Source: an uncultured Phycisphaerales bacterium (GTDB taxonomy: Bacteria; Planctomycetota; Phycisphaerae; Phycisphaerales; UBA1924). Taken from it: a stretch of DNA of 64,000 nucleotides. The stretch covers positions 1 through 64,000 of the forward strand of contig CALMPG010000134.1 in assembly GCA_937871915.1 (NCBI GenBank), given 5' to 3'. The position numbers were made by a program, and so were the translations under genes. This document shows positions 23,160 through 31,020 of this stretch, piece by piece (position 1 is the first letter of the stretch; each line of letters opens with the position of its first letter). The notes beneath the pieces were generated by a model. It saw only the letters and a program-made list of their open reading frames with translations. It was not told the origin of the DNA and did not search any database.

Positions 23160-24293
23160 TTGACCCCGGCGCGGCCTCGCGTCGCGCTGGCGCACGATTG
23201 GCTCGTCGGCTATCGGGGCGGAGAGGCGGTGCTCGACGCGATCGTGCGGATGTGCGCGGGGCCCTGCGAGATCGCGGGGCTGTACACGATGTTCGACGAC
23301 GGGCGCGCCGTGACGCCGGCGATCGATGCGATTCCGAGAGTCGTTTCGTCGCTGGGCAAGCGGCCCGCGGGGCTGCGGCGGTGGTTGCTCCCGCGATACC
23401 CGAGCGCGGTTCGGGAACTCGAGCGGCAACTGGCTCGCGCGCACGCATCGCGTCCGATCGACCTGCTTGTCTCGACGTCCTCGGCGGCGATCAAGGGGCT
23501 CGCCCCGCCTCCGGGGGTGCCGCACATCTGCTACTGCCACTCGCCCGCACGGTATCTCTGGTCGCAGGGGTCGGAGTACGGGCGGGGCCGGCTGGGGTGG
23601 CTGCGGCGTGCGGGGCTTGGTCTGCTCGGGCCGGGCCTGCGAGCGTGGGATGTGGGCACGTCGCACACGGTCACGCAGTTTGTCGCAAACTCGACGCACA
23701 CCCAGCGCGAGATCGCTCGATGCTTCAACCGGGCATCGGTCGTGGTTCATCCGCCGATCCGCACGACGTTCTTCACACCGCCGGTTTCGGGTCAGGGCCG
23801 GGCGGGGTGGTTGTACGTGGGGGCCCTCGAACCGTACAAACGAGTGGACCTGGCGATCCGGGGCGCGCACGCCGCGGGGGCGCGGCTCACCATCGTCGGC
23901 ACGGGCTCGCAGTCGGGTCATCTTCGTTCGATCGCGGGGAACGGGGTGGAGTTCACCGGACGGTTGGGCGACGAGGAGGTACGGGAGCACTTCCGGAGCG
24001 CATCCCTGCTCGTGTTCCCACAGATCGAGGACTTCGGCATTGTGGCCGTCGAGGCCCAGGCGTGCGGCCTCCCGGTGGTCGCCTTTCGGGCCGGCGGTGC
24101 GCTCGACTCGGTTGTTGACGGCAAGACGGGCGTGTTCTTTGACCGGCCGACCGCCGAGGCGATGGTCGCGGCGGCCAAAGGGTGCCTGGAACTCGGCGAT
24201 GTGTCGGGCGCGTGCCGCGCGAATGCGGAGCGGTTCAGCCAAGAGCGGTTCGAGCGGGAGATGCTGGCCGTGATCGAGGGTGCGCTGCGGTGA
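23160..24293 (+). CDS. Glycosyltransferase family 4 protein
   Basis: Probably transfers a sugar from a nucleotide donor during polysaccharide or glycoprotein assembly. The 377-residue product opens with RVALAHDWLVGYRGGEAVLD, the N-terminal loop of a GT4 subgroup, then GWLYVGALEPYKRVDLAI (donor-binding domain) and the E-x7-E motif in EDFGIVAVEAQACGLPVV. The TTG at 23160 is chosen because GGAAGAGGGG lies about 9 nt upstream and it directly precedes the fold; a GTG at 23130 is the alternative. Acceptor and sugar are unknown, and no other polysaccharide genes are adjacent. Confidence 0.85.
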   Translation: MTPARPRVALAHDWLVGYRGGEAVLDAIVRMCAGPCEIAGLYTMFDDGRAVTPAIDAIPRVVSSLGKRPAGLRRWLLPRYPSAVRELERQLARAHASRPIDLLVSTSSAAIKGLAPPPGVPHICYCHSPARYLWSQGSEYGRGRLGWLRRAGLGLLGPGLRAWDVGTSHTVTQFVANSTHTQREIARCFNRASVVVHPPIRTTFFTPPVSGQGRAGWLYVGALEPYKRVDLAIRGAHAAGARLTIVGTGSQSGHLRSIAGNGVEFTGRLGDEEVREHFRSASLLVFPQIEDFGIVAVEAQACGLPVVAFRAGGALDSVVDGKTGVFFDRPTAEAMVAAAKGCLELGDVSGACRANAERFSQERFEREMLAVIEGALR

Positions 24294-24302
24294 GCGGGGG
24301 CG

Positions 24303-24899
24303 TCAGTCGGCCGAGCCGGCGGCCGATCGCCCGGGGATCGTCATCGTCGCGGGGCCGCCCGCCTGCGGGGCCATGAACGCGCTGAGGACCTGGCCCACGT
24401 AGATCTCGTGGTCGGCCTCGAGATCGACGTGGCGGAGCACCTCGCAGTCGAGCGCGACGATCGAGCGTCCCAGCAGCGGCGAGCCGGTGACGAGGGTGCG
24501 GACTTCGAGCGTGTCGAACGGGTCGGCGGACTCCTCGGGCCCGAACTTCTTGAGCAGCAGGCGGCTGGCGGGGTCGATCAGGCAGAGGCCGAAGGCGTGG
24601 CTGTCGCGGATGAGCGTGGCCAGGCGCTGGCCCGAGGGCACGGCGACGCACACGCAGGCGGGCTCGTCGGCGGCCTTGAAGATGCGCGAGACGAGCATGC
24701 CGTTGCGCTTGGTCTCGAACGACGCCGTCATCACGCACGTCGCGGCGGGGAGCATCGAGAGGGCACGCTGGATATCAGGGATAGCCGCAACCGACACCTG
24801 GCGAGCGCGCTCGCGGTCTCGATCCGGACGATCCGGTCGGCGACCGAATCGCGTCGGCGACTCGGGAGTGTCGGGTCGGGTTATTCCCCACGTGGCCAT
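24303..24899 (-). CDS. Flavin reductase-like domain protein
   Basis: The 198-residue product has the FMN-binding split-barrel pattern of the flavin reductase-like family: RALSMLPAATCVMTASFETK at about residues 48-67, LVSRIFKAADEPACVCVAV, a Ser/Arg segment, FGLCLIDPASRLL, and VALDCEVLRHVDLEADHEIYVGQVL. Members reduce flavin with NAD(P)H or act as small oxidoreductases. The first 40 residues are charged and probably disordered. The start ATG 24899 is the first Met. It is convergent with the glycosyltransferase, 9 nt apart, and divergent from mraZ. Confidence 0.8.
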   Translation of the reverse strand: MATWGITRPDTPESPTRFGRRPDRPDRDRERARQVSVAAIPDIQRALSMLPAATCVMTASFETKRNGMLVSRIFKAADEPACVCVAVPSGQRLATLIRDSHAFGLCLIDPASRLLLKKFGPEESADPFDTLEVRTLVTGSPLLGRSIVALDCEVLRHVDLEADHEIYVGQVLSAFMAPQAGGPATMTIPGRSAAGSAD

Positions 24900-25035
24900 T
24901 CGAGTCGCTGCCTCCACGTGCAGTCTAACACGTAAATCCGTCGCTGCCCGGGGCTTGCGCGTGGATCGGATGAAGCCGGTTTTCCACCGGCTATGCACCG
25001 TCCGAGAAAAGCGTGGTGGATAACTGGGCTTTGTG

Positions 25036-25068
25036 TTGCATTGTGGTGCGAAGTGGGGCATAATGGGT
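25036..25068 (+). promoter_or_regulatory. mraZ promoter with overlapping MraZ operator
   Basis: TTGCAT (25036-25041), a 17 bp spacer and CATAAT (25059-25064) make a good promoter. Over it lie TGGTG (25044), TGGGG (25054) and TGGGT (25064), repeats at exactly 10 bp. MraZ is known to bind tandem TGGGN repeats separated by 5 bp, so this looks like an autorepression site spanning the promoter. Confidence 0.75.
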
Positions 25069-25080
25069 TGCCACCGCTGC

Positions 25081-25105
25081 CCCGCCTCGGAGAGGCGGGC
25101 TACCC
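25081..25105. repeat. REP-like hairpin in the mraZ leader
   Basis: Stem CCCGCCTC / GAGGCGGG, loop GGA, tail CTACCC. The opposite strand therefore starts with GTAG at the foot of the hairpin, as in REP elements. It ends at the CAGAGG ribosome binding site of mraZ and is the same element as at 1518-1542. Confidence 0.88.
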
Positions 25106-25117
25106 AGAGGCCCAGAC

Positions 25118-25567
25118 GTGCTGTTCACCGGCTACTCAGAACACACGATCGACGCCAAGCAGCGACTGGCGATACCTGCCAAGTACCGGAACCGCTGGTC
25201 GGCGGAACGGGACGGGCACTCGTGGGTCTGCCTTCCCTGGCCCACAGGCCATCTTCGGCTCTACACCGAGAACTACTTCGAGACGGTCGGCTCGCCCGGG
25301 AAGCCGACGCTCACCCCGGACCGGGACATGGCGGAACTCGAACCCCGACTCTTCAGCCTCGTGGAGCATCTGGAAATGGACTCGGCCGGCCGCGTGATTC
25401 TGCCCAAGCGCCACCTGGACAAGGCGGGCCTGAGGGCGGACGTGGCGATCGTCGGCGCGGGCAACCGGCTGGAGATCCACGACCTGGGCCGCTGGAAGGC
25501 GAGCGAGGATGCGGGCTTCCACTCGTTGCCGGAACTCGTCGAGCGGATCCAGAACCGCAAGGACTGA
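25118..25567 (+). CDS. mraZ: Transcriptional regulator MraZ
   Basis: A DNA-binding protein that in other bacteria represses the division and cell wall cluster. The 149-residue product has both SpoVT-AbrB-like half motifs: DAKQRLAIPAKYR near residue 12 and DSAGRVILPKRH near residue 88. The start is GTG 25118 (LFTGYSEHTID is the family N terminus) with CAGAGG 7 nt upstream. A tandem TGGGN operator covers its promoter, so it probably regulates itself. The usual partners rsmH, ftsL, ftsI and mur genes do not follow; the next element is an SRP-like RNA gene. Confidence 0.94.
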   Translation: MLFTGYSEHTIDAKQRLAIPAKYRNRWSAERDGHSWVCLPWPTGHLRLYTENYFETVGSPGKPTLTPDRDMAELEPRLFSLVEHLEMDSAGRVILPKRHLDKAGLRADVAIVGAGNRLEIHDLGRWKASEDAGFHSLPELVERIQNRKD

Positions 25568-25597
25568 CCTCTGCGATCGCCGGAAACGGCGAGACGC

Positions 25598-25771
25598 GGG
25601 ATTGACAACCCGAGTGTGTACACCACCGGCAGGCCGCAGAAGGTGCGAACGGACTCGCGGCAGGTTCGGAAGGGTGAGCAGTTTGCGCACGCCCGGGACG
25701 CACGGACGCGTCCAGGGGATGCACGGAAGCGCTGCCAAGGATGGCGGCTCCTGCGCAAGCGTCAATCACCC
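25598..25771 (+). ncRNA. ffs: Signal recognition particle RNA (bacterial 4.5S-like)
   Basis: The domain IV apex is recognisable: GGCAGGTTCGGAAGGGTGAGCAG at 25659-25681 (CAGG, a GGAA tetraloop, then AGCAG), which binds Ffh. Nested outer pairings support a long hairpin: GGCAG/CTGCC (about 25628 and 25732), GTGC/GCAC, GGAC/GTCC, and a closing GATTGAC (25600-25606) with GTCAATC (25761-25767). A strong terminator follows at 25808. The exact ends are estimated. It lies just after mraZ on the same strand; whether it has its own promoter is unclear. Confidence 0.7.
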
Positions 25772-25807
25772 GACCGGGCACGCCACGCCTGCATGGTGCG
25801 AATTGAG

Positions 25808-25847
25808 CGCTCGGCCGAACCGCCACCGGCCGAGCGTTTTTATTTTT
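25808..25847 (+). terminator. Rho-independent terminator after the SRP-like RNA
   Basis: A perfect 10 bp stem CGCTCGGCCG / CGGCCGAGCG, a 9 nt loop and TTTTTATTTTT. It is one of the strongest terminators in the window and ends transcription from mraZ and the RNA gene before the convergent gene. Confidence 0.9.
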
Positions 25848-25850
25848 GCT

Positions 25851-27179
25851 TCAAGGGTGCTGCTTGTCGAGTTCCGCATCCACTTTGGCTCGAAGTTGTT
25901 GCTCCGGCTTCGCATCCCGATCCGCGATGTCAGCCCACTCTCGATGCACGGGGCGACTTTGGTACGCCTTGAGAGCCACTGCTACCAGTGCCCGGTAACA
26001 GACAGTGGAGTCGATCTCACATAGAGCAGTCTCGGCTACGAGTTGGGCCTCGCGGTCCCGGCCGGCAGCGAGCAACGCTGCGTAATGGGCAGCAAGATCG
26101 AGTGAGGCGATGGTCTCGGCCCGCTCGATGAGGGCAGCAGGCGGCTTCGGACCGTCAGTCAACGTGCGGGCCGCTTCTAAGGAGCCAAGCGTTTGGGCCA
26201 TCCTGCCGAGAGGGCGGTCGATGAGGCGCCCGGCGGCAGCCCAATCGTCCGTCTGCACCAACGCCGAAAAGACCGCTCGAAAATACCGATTCACGAGGGC
26301 TCGCTTGGACGGATCATTCTGCAGCCTGGAAAACCACTCGGCAACAGCGCTCGAATCCGGTACAACTTCGTTGGCGTCGAGCCAGGTGCGTAGCAGTTTG
26401 TCTTCGGACGGATTCGATTCGACCTTCCCCTTGAACTCGTCACGGAGGGCAACGACGCGCTCGCGACTCGAAGCGTTCCCCTTGACGAATGAGATGGCCG
26501 CGGTTCGCCATTCTCGCTGAGTCCGCGAGTGTGTGTGCCAATGCCGGAGATCGAATTGCGCCGTCTGTTCGACCGGATGACTCTCGATGAACTCCAATGG
26601 GTTCCTCAAGTGGACCTCCAAGAGCCACTCATACAACTGGCCAGCCTCATCCGTCAATCCCAGCCGTTCAAGTCGCTGCGCAAGCACGAGATGGGAGAGC
26701 TTGGGGAAGTCCGTGGCAGTCGCTTCGTACCGCTTCCTTGCCGCGTCCGCCGAAGGACTGGCAACAAAGTCCAGCCACACAATCACTTCGTCCGTAGAAG
26801 TCAATGGAATGTCCTGATCGACCACTTTGCCATTGCGATAGGCGATTACTCCGGGGAATCGGGAGAACAGCTCTGGAACTTCTTCCTGGCTCTCTCTCGA
26901 TGGTTTGCGCCCGCTGGTCCCGTGCGAACCGGGCACATACTCGAATGAGATGAGATTCTTCAAGCGATCCCGAACCCGCTCGCTCTTCCACGCTTCCAAA
27001 ACACGGGCCGCATCACTTGAAAAGCGATCGGACAGCAGCACCACCACCAACTTCTGAGACTCGATCGCGTCCTTCAGCAACGCGGCTGTCGCCTTTGGCG
27101 GGAGTCCATCGTCGAGACTCTGGCCTCGTGCAACGACAGGGAGATACAAGCAAAGCACGACGAGAATCGTTCGTAGCAT
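25851..27179 (-). CDS. Secreted protein with thioredoxin-like N-terminal region
   Basis: I do not recognise a family. The 442-residue product has a signal peptide (about 1-19, ending ARGQ), then LVVVLLSDRFSSDAARVLEAW, followed by an ISFEYVPGSHGT and FPGVIAYRNGKV pattern that resembles a thioredoxin-like domain without a CxxC pair. The rest (about 150-440) is helical, possibly with tetratricopeptide-like hairpins. Its third codon positions are visibly less GC-rich than those of neighbours, which may indicate later acquisition. It starts 3 nt after the ankyrin protein stop and was probably co-transcribed with it. Confidence 0.65.
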   Translation of the reverse strand: MLRTILVVLCLYLPVVARGQSLDDGLPPKATAALLKDAIESQKLVVVLLSDRFSSDAARVLEAWKSERVRDRLKNLISFEYVPGSHGTSGRKPSRESQEEVPELFSRFPGVIAYRNGKVVDQDIPLTSTDEVIVWLDFVASPSADAARKRYEATATDFPKLSHLVLAQRLERLGLTDEAGQLYEWLLEVHLRNPLEFIESHPVEQTAQFDLRHWHTHSRTQREWRTAAISFVKGNASSRERVVALRDEFKGKVESNPSEDKLLRTWLDANEVVPDSSAVAEWFSRLQNDPSKRALVNRYFRAVFSALVQTDDWAAAGRLIDRPLGRMAQTLGSLEAARTLTDGPKPPAALIERAETIASLDLAAHYAALLAAGRDREAQLVAETALCEIDSTVCYRALVAVALKAYQSRPVHREWADIADRDAKPEQQLRAKVDAELDKQHP

Positions 27180-27182
27180 GGG

Positions 27183-28121
27183 CTATCTTGCCTCTAGTGC
27201 CTTCACCACCGCCCGCCCCTTCTCATCGTCGCGCTTGGTCGCCCACTCCCTGGCCGTCCAGCCGTTGGCCCGGTCCTTGGCCTGCACATCCGCGCCGAGT
27301 CTGAGCAGCGCGGCCACGACCTCCGCGTCGCCGCGTTCGGCGGCCTTCATCAGCGGCGTGACGCCGTCGGCGTCGGTGCTGTTCACCGGCGCTCCGGCCC
27401 GGGCCAGGGCCTCGATCACGGCGGGCGGGGTGTCGTTGGCCGCGGCGATGCTCAGGGCGGTGTCGCCGTTCATGTCGGCCGCGTTCGCCGTTGCTCCGGA
27501 TTCGAGCAGCAGGGCGACCTTTTCGGCCGAGCCGCTCCGGCCCGCGGCCATGAGGGCTGTCTGCCGCCACTTGTTGGCCGCGTTCACGTCGGCGCCCGCT
27601 TGGACAAGGGCCTTCACACTGGCGGGCTCGCCCCGGGCCGCGGCCCACATGAGGGCGGTCCACCCGTCGGAGGCCCGGGCGTCGGTGCGGGCCCCGGCGT
27701 CGAGGAGGAGTTTGACCTTGGGCGCGTCGCCCCAGCCCGCGGCGTACATGAGGGCCGTGCGGCCGTCCTCGGTGCGGGCCTCCACCTTGGCCTTGGCGTC
27801 GATCAGGGCTCGCAGGGTCTCGGCCTTGCCCTCGTACGCGGCGTGGATCAGGGCCGTCATGCCCTCGCGTCCGGGCTTGTCGGTGACAATGCTCGCGTTC
27901 GGATCGGCGCCGGAAGAGAGCGCAGCCTTCACGGCCGCGACGTCGTCGCCGATGACCGCCTCGGAGAGGCTGACCCGGGCGGCCGAGGGGGCCGGCGCCA
28001 CGGCACCGCCCATCGACCCGGCGCCCGCGAGGGCCTGCACGCCGAAGATGATGAGGCCGGCGAGGATGAGCAGGGCGAGCACGCCCAGAACGGTGCTGGA
28101 GGCTTGTCGCTGTGCGGGCAT
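27183..28121 (-). CDS. Membrane-anchored ankyrin repeat protein
   Basis: The 312-residue product has one membrane helix near residues 10-32 and about seven ankyrin repeats behind it, readable from the recurring G-x-TALM-x-AA and LL-x-AGA-x patterns (for example DGRTALMYAAGWGD, DGWTALMWAAARGE, NGDTALSIAAAND). It probably mediates protein-protein contacts on the outer side of the cytoplasmic membrane. Start ATG 28121 is chosen for GGGAG 5-6 nt upstream; an ATG at 28133 is in frame. It is followed 3 nt later by the secreted protein at 27179. Confidence 0.85.
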   Translation of the reverse strand: MPAQRQASSTVLGVLALLILAGLIIFGVQALAGAGSMGGAVAPAPSAARVSLSEAVIGDDVAAVKAALSSGADPNASIVTDKPGREGMTALIHAAYEGKAETLRALIDAKAKVEARTEDGRTALMYAAGWGDAPKVKLLLDAGARTDARASDGWTALMWAAARGEPASVKALVQAGADVNAANKWRQTALMAAGRSGSAEKVALLLESGATANAADMNGDTALSIAAANDTPPAVIEALARAGAPVNSTDADGVTPLMKAAERGDAEVVAALLRLGADVQAKDRANGWTAREWATKRDDEKGRAVVKALEAR

Positions 28122-28179
28122 GGATTCTCCCATTGTGGGCTCCCGATCGTGCGGCCTGGGATCGTAACACGCCGGTCGA

Positions 28180-30255
28180 TCACTCGTCGTCGTGGGGCTT
28201 GTACGCGGCCACGACCTCGGCCTGAAGGTGGGCGGGGGTCTGCTCGTCGTGGCTGTATTCCATGACGAACGTTCCGGTCCCGCCGGTCATGCTCTTGAGC
28301 TGGTTGGAGTAGTTCTGGAGTTCGGCCAGCGGGGCGGTGGCCCGGATGAGGCACTGGTCGGCCCCGATCATCTCGGTGGACTGGACGCGCCCGCGCTTGC
28401 CCGAGAGGTCGCCGGCGATGTCGCCCATGTGCCTGGCGGGCACGGAGATCTCGACGGAGACGTAGGGCTCGAGGAGGACGGGGCGGGCGTTCCTGATGCC
28501 GTCGATGAAGGCCTTCTTGCCGGCGGTGACGAAGGCGATTTCCTTGGAGTCCACGTCGTGGTACTTGCCGTCGTAGACCTTGACGCAGATGTTCTTCATC
28601 GGGTAGCCGGCGATGGCGCCGTCCACCATGGCCTGGCGGACGCCCTTCTCGACGGCGGGGATGAACTGGCGGGGGATGGAGCCGCCGACGGTCTCGTTGA
28701 GGAACTCGAAGCCCTCGGCGTGGTCGAGCGGGAGGGGCTCGACGGTGAGGTAGACCTCGCCGAACTGGCCCGCGCCGCCGGTCTGCTTCTTGTGGCGGTG
28801 GTGGCCGTTGGCCTTGATGGTGATGGTCTCCTTGTAGGCGATCTTGGGCGGGGAGCTGATGACCTCGATCCCCATGGCCTTGAGCTTCTCGAGGATGATG
28901 CGCAGGTGCAGGTCGCCCATGCCGCGGATGACCGTCTGCTTGGTGGCGGCGATGCGATCGACGGTGAAACCCGGGTCTTCGGCGATGAGCTTGTGCACGG
29001 CCGATGAGAACCGCGTCTCGTCTGCATGGTTCTTCAGCTCGATCGCAAGGCCGTACATGGGCTTGGCGATGGGGAGGGGCTTGATGCGGAGGTTGTCCGC
29101 GTCGTGGCTCTCGTGCATCACGCCGTTGGGCTTGAGTTCGTCGATCTTGGCGACCGCGCCGATCTGCCCGGGCCCAAGCTCGGTGACTTCCACGTGGTCC
29201 TTGCCCTGCAGGCGGAACATGTGGCCGATGCGGATGGTCTTCTTCTGGTCGTCGAGGAGCAGGTCCTGGCGCTGCTTGATGACCCCCTGGTGCACGCGGA
29301 AGATGCCGAGCTTGCCCACGAACGGGTCGGTGGCGACCTTGAAGATGTGGGCGATCAGCGGACGCATGGGATCGGGATCGGGGCGGAACTCCCGCTCGTT
29401 TGCCGCGGCCTCGTCCTTCTTGAGGAACTCCGAGGGGTGGACCTCGTCGGGCGCGGGGCAGAGGGACGCGATCACGTGCATCAGGTCATCGATGCCCACC
29501 CCGCCCCTGGCCGAGCAGAAGCAGATGGGCACGAGGTGGGCTTCTTCGAGGGCCCGCTCGAACGCGCCGTGGAGTTTCTCGGGATCGAACCCGCCGTCCT
29601 CACCCTTCTCCAGGTACTGGAGCGTGAGCTCCTCATCGACCTCGATGACCTGCTCCACGATGCGTCGATGGGCCTCGTGGACGGAGGAGAAGTCGGTCTG
29701 GTCGCCCTTGGAGTCCTTGCCGTCGTGCTCGAAGACGTTGATGACGTCCGTTCGCCCGGGGGTGGGCAGGTTGATCGGGAGGCAGATGGCCCCGAAGGCC
29801 TCGCGGATCTGCTCGGTGATGATCTCCAGGTCGGCCTCGGGGTGCTCGATCTTGTTGACGATGATGATGCGGGGGAGCTTCCGCTCCTCGGCGATGGCCA
29901 TCATGCGCCGGGTGGCGGTCTCGATGCCGCGGGCCGCGTCGATCACCACGGCCACCGTATCCACCGCGGGCAGGCAGGCGATGGCGTGGCCCATGAAGTC
30001 CACCAGCCCGGGCGTGTCGATGAGATTGACCTCGTGACCCTCGTACGCAAAGTGCGTGACGCTCGGCTGGAGCGAGTGTTTGTGGTGCTTCTCCTCGTCG
30101 GTCCAGTCGCTGACGGTGTTCCCCTCGTCGATGCTGCCCATGCGTTTGGTGGCGCCGGAGGCGAACAGGAGGCGTTCGGTCAGGGTGGTCTTCCCCGACC
30201 CGGTGTGGCCCACGAGGCAGATGTTCCTGATGTCGGAGACGTTGTGGACAGCCAT
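28180..30255 (-). CDS. EF-G-like translation GTPase paralogue
   Basis: The 691-residue product has the EF-G domain layout: G1 GHTGSGKTTL (about 16-25), G3 DTPGLVDF, the domain II barrel, domains III-V with QTGGAGQFGEVYLTVEPL and GGSIPRQFIPAVEKGV. It lacks the canonical switch I RGIT and its G4 motif reads NKIE instead of NKxD, so guanine recognition may differ. It resembles the EF-G2/FusA2-like branch, not the main fusA, which is normally in the str operon. A role in ribosome recycling or special translation states is plausible but unproven. Start ATG 30255 has GGAGG 6 nt upstream. Confidence 0.85.
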   Translation of the reverse strand: MAVHNVSDIRNICLVGHTGSGKTTLTERLLFASGATKRMGSIDEGNTVSDWTDEEKHHKHSLQPSVTHFAYEGHEVNLIDTPGLVDFMGHAIACLPAVDTVAVVIDAARGIETATRRMMAIAEERKLPRIIIVNKIEHPEADLEIITEQIREAFGAICLPINLPTPGRTDVINVFEHDGKDSKGDQTDFSSVHEAHRRIVEQVIEVDEELTLQYLEKGEDGGFDPEKLHGAFERALEEAHLVPICFCSARGGVGIDDLMHVIASLCPAPDEVHPSEFLKKDEAAANEREFRPDPDPMRPLIAHIFKVATDPFVGKLGIFRVHQGVIKQRQDLLLDDQKKTIRIGHMFRLQGKDHVEVTELGPGQIGAVAKIDELKPNGVMHESHDADNLRIKPLPIAKPMYGLAIELKNHADETRFSSAVHKLIAEDPGFTVDRIAATKQTVIRGMGDLHLRIILEKLKAMGIEVISSPPKIAYKETITIKANGHHRHKKQTGGAGQFGEVYLTVEPLPLDHAEGFEFLNETVGGSIPRQFIPAVEKGVRQAMVDGAIAGYPMKNICVKVYDGKYHDVDSKEIAFVTAGKKAFIDGIRNARPVLLEPYVSVEISVPARHMGDIAGDLSGKRGRVQSTEMIGADQCLIRATAPLAELQNYSNQLKSMTGGTGTFVMEYSHDEQTPAHLQAEVVAAYKPHDDE

Positions 30256-30472
30256 GAAAGACCTCCGGTTGCGCCGGCCGGTGGGCGGGGCGCGGGCAGT
30301 TGGTTGTTGATCGGCGCGTGGACCCGTCGGAAGGCGGGAACGCGACGACCGGCCCTCCGGGACGGGGTGGGCGGGCCGTTTCCAGTCTATAGACATTCCC
30401 GCCCACGGGAACAGGGAAAATCCCCCGGTTCCGGCCACCCTCGTTCCACCAACCTGAACCACCGGGCCGACC

Positions 30473-30727
30473 CTACCCCGCCAGGTCGATGATCGCCCCG
30501 CGGCTGAGGAGATTGCGCAGGTGGTAGGTCTCTTCGATGACCAGTCGCGGGATGCGTTCGGGCAATGGCAACAGGTATCCGGTCGGGGTCGTGCGCGGCC
30601 CATCGCGGCAGTCCCCGCATTCCGGCACGCCGATCACGCGCCGGCCCACGCCGCACGTCGGCCGGTCGCTCGGAATACGGAGCGAGTCGCGGCTCCGTCC
30701 CGCCTGCAAGTCGATCTGGTCGTTCAT
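30473..30727 (-). CDS. Small hypothetical protein with a CGDC motif
   Basis: An 84-residue ORF. It contains GRRVIGVPECGDCRDGPR and ends IPRLVIEETYHLRNLLSRGAIIDLAG, which reads like genuine protein. I do not recognise the family, and the CGDC pair could bind metal. Upstream codons in the same frame contain a repeated YP-x-HLRR-x-N peptide (30722-30750 and 30791-30820), so a longer form starting at ATG 30946 is possible. Neither start has a good ribosome binding site. Confidence 0.4.
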   Translation of the reverse strand: MNDQIDLQAGRSRDSLRIPSDRPTCGVGRRVIGVPECGDCRDGPRTTPTGYLLPLPERIPRLVIEETYHLRNLLSRGAIIDLAG

Positions 30728-31020
30728 CCGCCGGAGGTGCTCGGGATAGGTTGGAGGGCGCGCGGGAACCGCGCCGAAGTCCCGGGCCGCGTTGACCCGG
30801 CGCAGGTGCGCCGGATAGGAGCCTCCATCGCGGCCGAGCGCAGGCCGATCGCCCGCGCCCTGGCACGGACGGATGGCGGGGAATGCACCGGCGGGGATTC
30901 GCACGGAAAACTCCCTACGAAGCCCGTGCCCCGCCGCTCGCCCCATAACATCGCCCCCGGTCTTCTCCCCACCACTGCCCCGCGGGCGCGCCCGACGGGC
31001 GTGTTGCCGGATCGCCACGC

